Shown: positions 1 through 6,855 of the stretch, piece after piece
How positions within the stretch are numbered: the stretch's first letter is position 1
Layout of the letters: every line of letters begins with the position of its first letter
Assembly: GCF_003946695.1 (NCBI RefSeq)
Contig: NZ_RHOX01000017.1
Span: 1 to 45,629 of the forward strand
DNA from: Lapidilactobacillus bayanensis
Lineage (GTDB): Bacteria; Bacillota; Bacilli; Lactobacillales; Lactobacillaceae
DNA: 45,629 nucleotides
Direction: 5' to 3'
The notes under the pieces: generated by a model
The model's input: the letters and a program-made list of their open reading frames with translations, nothing else
What the model was told of the DNA's origin: nothing
Database searches by the model: none
Position numbers and translations under genes: made by a program

Positions 1-76
1 ACCGCCGTATACGGAACCGTACGTACGGTGGTGTGAGAGGTCGGTAATTGAATTAATCAATTACCTCCTACTCGAT
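1..76 (+). mobile_element. Group II intron, 3' end (domains V and VI)
   Basis: Positions 1-32 fold as a group II intron domain V: the arms ACCGCCGTA and TACGGTGGT pair, a CG bulge sits on the 3' arm, and TACG/CGTA closes a GAAC loop. A CGC catalytic triad is visible. Positions 33-76 form a domain VI-like stem ending in CCTCCTACTCGAT, with the likely bulged branch-point A at about 70. The intron body and any reverse transcriptase gene lie outside the window. Just downstream the sequence continues as the right part of repeat family E1, so the intron sits inside an E1 copy. The exact 3' splice point is uncertain by one or two bases. Confidence 0.85.
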
Positions 77-180
77 TATTTGAGACAAATCGGGCTTTGA
101 TTTGGCTCAAATCAATACTCGCAGCGTTCCACCAGCGTATTTACCGTAGGCACGGAGAACCACAGAATAACAGTTTTAGG
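77..180 (+). repeat. E1 element, right-end fragment split by the intron
   Basis: From TTTGAGACAAAT to CAGTTTTAGG this matches the last ~100 bp of the full E1 copies (for example 2151-2250 and 45373-45468). The hairpin with arms TTTGAGAC..AAAT and ATTTGGCTCAAA and the conserved GCGTTCCACCAGCG segment are present. The rest of the copy would lie upstream of the intron, outside the window. Similarity to other tails continues for about 25 bp past the TTTTAGG end. Confidence 0.85.
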
Positions 181-208
181 ACTTAGCACTTTGTAGTAAA
201 GCCCAAAT

Positions 209-1714
209 TTAATTCTGTTGCAATTCAATTTGCTTCGTTGCCACTTTATCGATAAAATCACGATCGTGCTCGACAATTAACATTGTGGGCTGAACGTCGA
301 GAATTAGGGCTTCCAATTGCTCTTGATTAAAAACATCTAAGTAGTTCAATGGCTCGTCCCAAATATATAAAGCGGCTGGTTTTGATAATGATTTTGCCAG
401 TTCAACTTTTTTTCGTTGACCCATACTCATATTTTCAATTCTATTGTTAAAAACATGACGTTCCATTCCCAACTTATGAAGGTTATTGAGGAAATTCTGA
501 AAATTTAGTTGATTTTTTTCAGCGAATTCAGTTAATGTGCCGCGGTTATCTTCATAGTTCTGCCGAACGTAACTAATTGATAAATTTTGCGGGCGATCAA
601 TGGTGCCTTGTTGCTGACCCGTAAACTGCTGCAAAATGGCTTGAATGACGGAAGATTTCCCAGCGCCATTAGGACCAACGATGGCTAGACGTTGGTGTGG
701 TGTCAATTCAAAGGATAGTGGGGCAAACAACGACCGGCGATCATAGCCCAATTGTAGGTTATTGATATCCAATAAAAATTTATAATGATCCGCTTGAAAA
801 TCCATTGTTAAAGGATCGATGTATTCGATATCTTTGAGTAATTTTTCCTTATCATCAATTTCAGAGGTCATTCGATTAACGATATTCTTTGAGCGTTTCA
901 TCATTCTGGCCGCTCGCGCACCAATATGACCTTTATCAACCGAGCGTTGTTCGTTATCAACTCGGGCGTTGCGTCGTTGGTGTTTATCGGCTTCGCGCGC
1001 ATCGGCCCAATTCGCTTTGGCGACGGCTGATTGTTTCAACCGCCCAATATCCTTTTTCAATTTTGTATTTTGATTTTGTTGAAAATCGTCGCTTAATTTT
1101 TTCTGAGCTTCATAGGTGGCAAAATTACCTTGATACAGCAGAATTTGACTCTTTTCAATTGACATAATATGATCGGTCACGCTGTCAACAAAATGGCGAT
1201 CATGACTGACCACAATAAAACCTTGTTGCTTCTGATTTAGGTAATCTGCTACTTGTTGGCGGCCATTAATATCTAAGTGATTAGTCGGCTCATCAATTAA
1301 CGGGAAATCGGTTTGGTTAATAAACAAGAGCACCAATAAAACCTTGGTTTGTTCACCACCGGATAAACTAGCGAAATTACGCCAAAGGATTTCAGGATCA
1401 ACGCCTAGTAAATTTAATTCTCGTTCAATTTCCCATTGTTCAGCATCTGAAATTTCTTGCAACGCATAAAAAGTGAGCTGGTCCGGATTAGCGATTGTTT
1501 GCGGAAAATAGGTAAAGTGAACTTGTTTAATAATCTGTCCTTGGTAGGGTAATTGATTTTGTAATAATCGCAGTAAAGTCGTTTTACCACGGCCATTACG
1601 ACCGATTAACCCAAGTTTCCAAGAAGTATCAATGTTTAAATTAGCCTGATCGAATAGTAATGTTCCCAGATTATCATAGCCAAATGTTAGATTTTTAATT
1701 TCAATATTAGACAT
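209..1714 (-). CDS. ABC-F family ATPase, Lsa-like ribosome protection protein
   Basis: The 501-residue protein has two ABC cassettes and no membrane segments, the ABC-F layout. The first cassette has Walker A GRNGRGKTT (about residue 39), signature LSGGEQ and Walker B LIDEPTNHLD. The second has GPNGAGKSS, a degenerate signature MSMGQRKK and Walker B IWDEPLNYLD. A long charged, presumably coiled-coil interdomain linker (about 205-295) is the part that reaches into the ribosome in this family. Length and the N-terminus MSNIEIKNLTFGYDN resemble the Lsa/Vga-type antibiotic-resistance branch, but resistance itself is inference; chromosomal homologues can be silent. The start is ATG with an upstream GAGGTG. 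The gene is monocistronic and lies between two E1 repeats. Confidence 0.85.
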   Translation of the reverse strand: MSNIEIKNLTFGYDNLGTLLFDQANLNIDTSWKLGLIGRNGRGKTTLLRLLQNQLPYQGQIIKQVHFTYFPQTIANPDQLTFYALQEISDAEQWEIERELNLLGVDPEILWRNFASLSGGEQTKVLLVLLFINQTDFPLIDEPTNHLDINGRQQVADYLNQKQQGFIVVSHDRHFVDSVTDHIMSIEKSQILLYQGNFATYEAQKKLSDDFQQNQNTKLKKDIGRLKQSAVAKANWADAREADKHQRRNARVDNEQRSVDKGHIGARAARMMKRSKNIVNRMTSEIDDKEKLLKDIEYIDPLTMDFQADHYKFLLDINNLQLGYDRRSLFAPLSFELTPHQRLAIVGPNGAGKSSVIQAILQQFTGQQQGTIDRPQNLSISYVRQNYEDNRGTLTEFAEKNQLNFQNFLNNLHKLGMERHVFNNRIENMSMGQRKKVELAKSLSKPAALYIWDEPLNYLDVFNQEQLEALILDVQPTMLIVEHDRDFIDKVATKQIELQQN

Positions 1715-1753
1715 AAAATCACCTCATAATTTAAAGAGAGTGGCAATAGACGT

Positions 1754-2250
1754 TAACTGTTATTTGTGGTTCTTCGCGCTTACGCAAAGGTTGCTAATAA
1801 AACGTGTGAGGTACCGTGGTGGAAAATAAATACTTGTCGCTGGAACGTAGTGGGCGTTGCTTGAAGCCGATTTTTTCAAAATCGTCTCCAAGACAAGCCT
1901 TAATGTAAGCAATAAATTGCCAACATTAATGTCACTACTGAGCGGTATTTATTTTCCACCACTTAACAAATGAGAGGGCAACCTTTGCGCAAGCGCTGAA
2001 CTGACGAGCGGTTGGATCATTTCTAAATTTTTAGAAGTACAAATTTGCTGTTAAATCATACCACTACATCTCGTTTGTCAGTGCCGGAGGGAAATCGCGG
2101 TCAGCCGCGGAATTCTTGTTAATGGTTTACCATTTACAAGAAAGCCTGAGTTTGAGACAAATTGGGTTTGATTTGGCTCAAACCAGGCTCGCAGCGTTCC
2201 ACCAGCGTATTTCCCGCAGGCACGGAGAAACGCAATATAATAGTTTTAGG
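1754..2250 (+). repeat. E1 structured element, copy A (~497 bp)
   Basis: Non-coding. The left half is a nested stem: GCGCTTACGCAAAGGTTG with CAACCTTTGCGCAAGCGC, then GTGGTGGAAAATAAATAC with GTATTTATTTTCCACCAC, then CGCT..GTAGTG with CACTAC..AGCG, enclosing two hairpins. A small TTCTAAATTTTTAGAA hairpin links to the right half. There GTGCCGGAGGGAAAT pairs with ATTTCCCGCAGGCAC and encloses three hairpins, including CTTGT..ATGGT with ACCAT..ACAAG. The two ends (AACTGTTAT..GTTCTT and GGAGAA..ATAGTTTTAGG) are inverted relatives. It occupies the gap upstream of the ABC-F gene. Confidence 0.9.
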
Positions 2251-2445
2251 TCTTGGTATTCGGTCCAAATCAAACTCGCAGCGTTCCACCAGCGCATTTC
2301 CCGTAGGCACGGAGAAGCACAACATAACAGTTTTAGGACTTAGCACTTATAGCAAAACCCACATTTAAGACGAACTAAATTTCATTCGGCTCAAATCATG
2401 TTCACGGCGTTCCACCAGCGCATTTCCCGTAGGCACGGAGAACCG
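2251..2445 (+). repeat. Two tandem partial E1 right ends
   Basis: After the TTTTAGG end of copy A, the right-end module recurs twice. The first runs 2251-2340 and again ends CAGTTTTAGG. The second runs 2341-2445 and stops at CGGAGAACCGCA. Each contains GCGTTCCACCAGCG and CATTTCCCGTAGGCACGGAG. The left arm of the right-hand domain is missing, so these are solo or tandem ends rather than complete elements. Confidence 0.85.
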
Positions 2446-2493
2446 CATTAAATGGATTAAGAGTAATCTTCATTATTATCAACGACAAAGTTA

Positions 2494-2633
2494 TTTCAGA
2501 ATTAGTTTGACAGTGGCTAATTTTGGGAGGCAATTTCGTGTACGCAAAAAGGGACCCATCCCTTGAGTTGTCTAACTAATTCTGAAAGTAAGCTTAATAA
2601 ACCGCGCCTAGCGTGTAGGACAAGTTTATTAAG
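2494..2633. other. Structured intergenic segment with two inverted repeats
   Basis: TTTCAGAATTAGTT (2494-2507) pairs perfectly with AACTAATTCTGAAA (2574-2587), enclosing a 66-base loop. A second hairpin follows directly: CTTAATAAAC (2593-2602) with GTTTATTAAG (2624-2633). No coding frame is convincing in 2446-2745. It is not obviously part of E1. It could be a regulatory RNA or a remnant of another element. Confidence 0.5.
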
Positions 2634-2745
2634 TTATTTCAAGAATTAAGTTAGATTCTCAACGGACGGATCCCTCGTTTCTGATTTAAAAGTTGCATTG
2701 AGTATAACATGGATTTTCAATTTTGAAAATGGTTGTTACTTGAGT

Positions 2746-3384
2746 TTAGTACCAGGCAGGTTTGTCACCATCTGTATTAGGCTTGTTAATGCCGACTGAA
2801 TGACGAACTTGTTCACTAGGATTATTAATGAGATGAACGAGATAAGTAGCAACACTCTTGCGAGAAACCTCGGTACCTTTGAAGGGTTCACCTTTTTGCG
2901 TCAATTCGTAATCAACTTCGTCTTGATTATCAAGCCAGGCTGGACGAATAATTGTGTAATCCAGATTGGAATCTTCAATAACTTTGGCCGCAGCAGCATA
3001 AGTTGGCAAATAACCGTCATCCAGCATTTGGTGATTCCATTTACCAAATTTACCAGGAACCTCGTCATAAATACCAAGCGTTGATATCCAAATTAAACGT
3101 TTGACACCAACTTGGTTCATTGCTGTCACAACGCTTCGTGCTTGTTGTTCAATATTAGCGCCTGCTAAATTAGCATAAACAACGTCAACGCCTTTAATTG
3201 CCTTAACTAAATCAGCAACTTGCGCGGCATCGCCATCAATAATTTCCGCATGACCTGTGTTATTGCCTTGCAGACGACTTGCCCGGCGTAAGAATAAGCG
3301 CAAGTCTGTTTGCTGTTCAATTAATTGTGTTGTTGCTAAACGGGCAATCTGTCCGTTGGCACCTAAAATAATTACCTTTGTCAT
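2746..3384 (-). CDS. NAD(P)-binding protein, atypical SDR/NmrA-like
   Basis: The 212-residue protein begins MTKVIILGANGQIARLA, the glycine-rich Rossmann turn of atypical short-chain dehydrogenases. WISTLGIY (about residue 105) and YTIIRPAWL (about 155) are typical of NmrA-like/NAD(P)H-binding proteins, often stress-related and of unknown substrate. The start at 3384 is preferred because GGAGG lies about 8 bases upstream; an in-frame ATG at 3405 would put that site inside the gene. A palindrome around 2712-2730 could end transcription. Exact reaction unknown. Confidence 0.82.
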   Translation of the reverse strand: MTKVIILGANGQIARLATTQLIEQQTDLRLFLRRASRLQGNNTGHAEIIDGDAAQVADLVKAIKGVDVVYANLAGANIEQQARSVVTAMNQVGVKRLIWISTLGIYDEVPGKFGKWNHQMLDDGYLPTYAAAAKVIEDSNLDYTIIRPAWLDNQDEVDYELTQKGEPFKGTEVSRKSVATYLVHLINNPSEQVRHSVGINKPNTDGDKPAWY

Positions 3385-3585
3385 AAAAAAGCCTCCATAG
3401 GACAAATTACTAACGGAAGTGAGACGTTACCCACTTCCGTCAGCCTTCTCTCCCCTGCGCCTTCTAATGTAGGGTATGTCAAAATTAAATGCAACCAAAA
3501 ACGTCCAGCATTGTTATGGCCTATTTATTGTTTTTGGTGACGACACTTGCGATAATTAAGTTAACAAAACAGGAGGTGCGATGAG

Positions 3586-3984
3586 ATGACAAAAATGGTC
3601 TTCGTTAATTTACCGGTGAGCGACATGCAGCGCTCAATTGAATTCTATACGGCGTTAGGTTTCAAGAAAAATCCTGATTTTTCCGACGCTAACGGAACAG
3701 GTATGATGTGGAATGAAACAATTTGGCTAATGTTGTTAACCCATGATTTTTATCGAAAATTTCTCAAGGACCAAGTTTTAGCGGACACACAGACAACTAG
3801 TGGTTCAATGACTGCCTTTAATTTAGAGAGTGTCGCTGCCGTTAAGGCGTTTGCCCAAACAGCGGCTGCTAATGGCGGTACTTATTATCATGTTGATCTA
3901 GCGATTCCTGAGGATCAAATGTATGAGTTAGAAGTTAAGGATCCAGATGGCAATATTATTTCTGTCTCATGGATGTCAATGTAG
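3586..3984 (+). CDS. VOC family protein (glyoxalase/bleomycin resistance fold)
   Basis: The 132-residue protein begins MTKMVFVNLPVSDMQRSIEFYTALGF and ends with YELEVKDPDGNIISVSWM, both hallmarks of the vicinal-oxygen-chelate fold with two beta-alpha-beta-beta-beta modules. Such proteins include metal-dependent lyases, dioxygenases and drug-binding proteins. The usual metal ligands are not all evident here, so no reaction is assigned. The start follows AGGAGGTG at good spacing. It converges with the next gene across a strong shared terminator. Confidence 0.85.
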   Translation: MTKMVFVNLPVSDMQRSIEFYTALGFKKNPDFSDANGTGMMWNETIWLMLLTHDFYRKFLKDQVLADTQTTSGSMTAFNLESVAAVKAFAQTAAANGGTYYHVDLAIPEDQMYELEVKDPDGNIISVSWMSM

Positions 3985-3990
3985 GTAATC

Positions 3991-4062
3991 AAAAAAGCTA
4001 TCTAAAATTGGTTGCTTCACTGTAATTTTGCGGTGAAGCAACCAATTTTAGATAGCTTTTTA
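3991..4062. terminator. Bidirectional terminator
   Basis: A perfect stem of about 28 bp (3993-4020 with 4033-4060) is flanked by A and T runs on both sides. It lies between the convergent VOC gene and the membrane-protein gene and can serve both. Confidence 0.9.
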
Positions 4063-4077
4063 TTGTTGTGGCAATTA

Positions 4078-4920
4078 TTAATGGAACAAAAACAATTGTA
4101 TTAAGTTGCTGCAATGTTGCCGCCAAGAAACTTTGACGCGTTGATCGTGCTGATCAAAGTAATGCAGGAGATAGTAATGGTGCTGCCTGTTGTCGCTTAG
4201 CGTGGCGACAACGTCTTGATTAGCAGTCAACGACCAGTAAAAGGGGAGTGAAGCCGGTGCTGTCAATAAGACATCGAGATATTGATAGGTATCAGCAAAG
4301 TTGGTCTGCATAAATTGAGCGATCTTTTCCTGATCAACAGCAGTCTGGTCATTGCTAAGCCAGCTTGGTCGGCGAATTATTTTCTCCCATTGAACACGCT
4401 GCTTTTCAGGAAGTGCTTGGATCGCTTGAGCTAGCGTGCCTTTCGTTGCGTTGTTTTGATAGATTAAATTATATTTACCGTTAAGCTGATAGACTGCTGC
4501 CAGTGACAAGTGCAGTTGTTGTTGGTTGAATTTCTGGTAAAGGCGATTGCGGCGGATCATTTGGGCTAACCGCCAAAATAAACAGTATATGAAAGCAATA
4601 TCGGCGGCTAAAATCAGGAAACTACTCCAGTCGGTCCAGACAAAAGAGTTTAGTGATAGTAATGGCTGTAGTGGTAATAGCCAAAAGACACGCAATGCTT
4701 GTTTTAAGATCATCACCTTCATGGCCAACGATCCAGTCAGCAAAACATTGGCACCTAATGCAAGCCAGCCTAGCGCAGCAAATAACAAAAAAATGAAACC
4801 CAGTCCCAAAATGATTTGTGCGATTGCATGACCACCATCGTCAATGAATAACATGCGGCCAAAGCGGCGCTTGTCCTGGAGTTGTTGCTGTAATTGTGTC
4901 TGTAATTGTTGTTTGTCCAT
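4078..4920 (-). CDS. Hypothetical membrane protein
   Basis: The 280-residue protein has a glutamine-rich N-terminus (MDKQQLQTQLQQQLQ), about three hydrophobic segments between residues 25 and 140 (IILGLGFIFLLFAALGWLAL; a weaker one with VFWLLPLQPLL; FLILAADIAFIYCLFWRLA) and a soluble C-terminal half with tryptophan-rich stretches. No family was recognised. The start at 4920 is preferred over 4974 because AGAAGGAC precedes it at good spacing. It shares the downstream terminator with the VOC gene. The upstream 4921-5196 holds no clear gene. Confidence 0.7.
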   Translation of the reverse strand: MDKQQLQTQLQQQLQDKRRFGRMLFIDDGGHAIAQIILGLGFIFLLFAALGWLALGANVLLTGSLAMKVMILKQALRVFWLLPLQPLLSLNSFVWTDWSSFLILAADIAFIYCLFWRLAQMIRRNRLYQKFNQQQLHLSLAAVYQLNGKYNLIYQNNATKGTLAQAIQALPEKQRVQWEKIIRRPSWLSNDQTAVDQEKIAQFMQTNFADTYQYLDVLLTAPASLPFYWSLTANQDVVATLSDNRQHHYYLLHYFDQHDQRVKVSWRQHCSNLIQLFLFH

Positions 4921-5196
4921 AGTATTTGTCCTTCTGCAATCGTCAGGTTTAGAATAATCACGGCTGATTTGCACGGCCTAATTTAAGTTGTTGCCCTGAT
5001 AAATGGTGCATGTGGTTAAGCGGCGTCGTGATTTGATTCGAAGTTGTCATTTGGTTCGCACACTTTTTAGGGTCGTTGGCTCAAGTGACTGCCTGTGCCG
5101 CCAAACATAACGTTGATTATACGCCGATTGATTGGTTTGGTCGTCAATTTAAGCAATGATTTTTTCATTAATTTGGGAACTAAATAGGCAGTTTTA

Positions 5197-5225
5197 TTGC
5201 TTATTTTTTGTAAGCATCGTACAAT
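5197..5225 (+). promoter_or_regulatory. Sigma-A-type promoter for the HesB-like gene
   Basis: TTGCTT (5197-5202) and TACAAT (5220-5225) are separated by 17 bases. This leaves a leader of about 40 nt before the ATG at 5274. Confidence 0.6.
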
Positions 5226-5273
5226 CAAACTGTTAAAAGTAACGGTAGTATCAATTCTATTGAGGTGATAAAA

Positions 5274-5672
5274 ATGGAAATTAAAGTTAAAGAAGCAGCT
5301 GAAACTTATTTAGAAAATAAAGTAACAACTGACAATGTTATCCTGTTGGCGCTGAATGACGGTTCCAACCAATTCTCCAATATGGGCGGCACTTGTTCAA
5401 TCGGAGCAAGTTTCCAATTTGTGATCGTCGATAAAATGTATGCTAAATATGATGTCCCGATTGAAAACAACATGGGCTTGAAGATGTTTACGAGTAAAGA
5501 TGAGTTAGCGTTTCTCGTTGACGGTTTAAATGTTAATTATCGGAATGGTTTCCTTAGCTTAGCTGATAACAGCGGCATTATTGATGGTGCCATGACGGTT
5601 AATCAATATCAACCGCGCACGGAAGCTGAGTTAAAAGAACAAATGGAAACAATCGGTCACAAGAATTGCTAA
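5274..5672 (+). CDS. HesB/IscA-like iron-sulfur biosynthesis domain protein
   Basis: The 132-residue protein (MEIKVKEAAETYLENK...) resembles the Lactobacillales branch of the Fe-S biosynthesis (HesB-like) fold: a short helix, then beta strands with a GGTCSIG segment near residue 45 and a long LVDGLNVNYRNGFLSL region. The canonical A-type Cys-X-Cys C-terminal motif is absent; only one terminal cysteine (HKNC) is seen, so scaffold activity is doubtful. ATG at 5274 is chosen because GAGGTGAT lies just upstream; an in-frame GTG at 5265 overlaps that site. It is monocistronic, with a promoter at 5197. Confidence 0.7.
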   Translation: MEIKVKEAAETYLENKVTTDNVILLALNDGSNQFSNMGGTCSIGASFQFVIVDKMYAKYDVPIENNMGLKMFTSKDELAFLVDGLNVNYRNGFLSLADNSGIIDGAMTVNQYQPRTEAELKEQMETIGHKNC

Positions 5673-5711
5673 TTTAAAATGTTGAAGTGGGATTTAGATT
5701 TCACATTTTCA

Positions 5712-5739
5712 CTTGTTAAGGTCGAATTTTCTGCTACAA
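5712..5739 (+). promoter_or_regulatory. Promoter for the 77-residue gene
   Basis: TTGTTA (5712-5717) and TACAAT (5734-5739) are spaced 16 bases. The predicted transcript starts about 25 nt before the ATG at 5772. Confidence 0.5.
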
Positions 5740-5771
5740 TAAGTTCATTAACTTGTAAGGGACTTGAATAA

Positions 5772-6005
5772 ATGGCTGCAGTTGATTTTAAAGATGCTGA
5801 ATTATTTCGTGATCAAGTGATTGATGAAATTAAAACGAGTTTTCATTTAGAAGAAAGTCAGGCATTGGCAATTTTTCAAGTTGAACGCACAACAATTAGT
5901 GATTATTGGCATCAACATGCTACCCGAAATGATGGTAATATTCAAGAACTTGTTAATTTAATGTTAGCTGATGAAGATGATTTAGAAGATGACTGCCGCG
6001 AATAA
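5772..6005 (+). CDS. Small acidic hypothetical protein
   Basis: The 77-residue protein (MAAVDFKDAELFRDQVIDEIK...) is mostly helical in appearance, with an acidic tail (DEDDLEDDCRE). No family was recognised. Support for a real gene comes from an upstream promoter, an AGGGAC ribosome site and a terminator overlapping its last codons. Confidence 0.65.
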   Translation: MAAVDFKDAELFRDQVIDEIKTSFHLEESQALAIFQVERTTISDYWHQHATRNDGNIQELVNLMLADEDDLEDDCRE

Positions 6006-6021
6006 GTGGCGGTCTTTTTTT
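5991..6021 (+). terminator. Rho-independent terminator overlapping the gene end
   Basis: GACTGCCGC and GTGGCGGTC pair around the stop codon and are followed by TTTTTTT. The stem includes the last codons of the small acidic protein. Confidence 0.8.
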
Positions 6022-6163
6022 ATGGAATTGGCATCCTTGCTCCTATTTTTAAAGACTTGGACACAATCTTCTGAACTATTTGTGGTGAGTACAGTAATTT
6101 TAGGCCAGTTGCGGTAGAATGAAGTTATAGCAAAAGGGTTTGCAAATGGGAGGTTGGTCAGAT

Positions 6164-6625
6164 ATGGCTGATTTAAAACAAAGGGTTCAAGTTATTGGCT
6201 GGTTAGCGGCAGAAGATCAAAAGATGCTTAGCGAAACAGATCGTTTTTCTTTCTTTATGTTTTTTTATGAACTATTGCGTAAAAACTCTGGTTTGAGCGC
6301 AGACTTTACGGGTTTCACGATTGAATCGTTATTAGGGCAACCACAATTATTAGATTTTCGAGACGCCTATCGCGCCGATCCAGAAGAAATCTTAACCCAG
6401 GTAAAAACGGCTTATCAGAAAAATCCAGAAAAGGTTGATAAAGGTTTAGCAACAATGGCCTATGTTTTGTCACGGAATAATAGTTTGGATTTCTTACAAG
6501 ACTTCGTACATCAATTTGATTTTTGGAAGAAGTGGCAACAATTTCACCGTCCTAGTCCGTTGCGCGAGTTAAGTGTGCATGATCAAAACCAAATTACCGA
6601 TTATTTTAATCGCAACAATCAATAG
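6164..6625 (+). CDS. Hypothetical cytosolic protein
   Basis: The 153-residue protein (MADLKQRVQVIGWLAAEDQKM...) is rich in aromatic residues and appears helical, with no signal peptide or membrane segment. I do not recognise the family. ATG at 6164 is favoured by GGGAGG ten bases upstream; ATG at 6146 is an alternative, with AAAAGGG before it. A terminator follows at 6725, so it appears monocistronic, just upstream of rarA. Confidence 0.65.
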   Translation: MADLKQRVQVIGWLAAEDQKMLSETDRFSFFMFFYELLRKNSGLSADFTGFTIESLLGQPQLLDFRDAYRADPEEILTQVKTAYQKNPEKVDKGLATMAYVLSRNNSLDFLQDFVHQFDFWKKWQQFHRPSPLRELSVHDQNQITDYFNRNNQ

Positions 6626-6724
6626 TAAATTAAAAAGCTGGGCGGAAACTAAAAACTAGTGCTCAAATAATTAATTGAGATTAACGAATCAAAGATTAAC
6701 GTGGGACAATCCTGCAAAAGGCAA

Positions 6725-6762
6725 CGAAGGAACTGGGGCTAAAATTCCAGTTCCTTTTTTAG
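6725..6762 (+). terminator. Rho-independent terminator
   Basis: AAGGAACTGG (6727-6736) pairs with CCAGTTCCTT (6747-6756), followed by a T run. It separates the hypothetical gene from rarA. Confidence 0.85.
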
Positions 6763-6855
6763 TTTGCTGGCATTTTTTAGTTGCAGCAGCAATCACTTTA
6801 ATCACTATTTGGAGATTTTTTCGCTATACTTAGAAGCGTAAAGAAGGTGACGATT

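Noticed and set aside
1754-2250. E1 as GOLLD, ROOL, OLE or HEARO RNA
   Set aside because: Size overlaps, but the inverted terminal repeats, the two-module inverted plan and five close copies in 45 kb do not fit those RNAs as I know them; not tested by search.
2116-2343. Small protein genes inside E1 (AAFHQRISRRH-type frames)
   Set aside because: Frame is broken in copy D, there is no ribosome site, and the changes follow base pairing, not codon position.
2709-2731. Terminator of the NAD(P)-binding protein gene
   Set aside because: The AT palindrome ATTTTCAAAATTGAAAAT is weak and lacks a GC stem and clear T run on the minus strand, so it is not listed as a feature.
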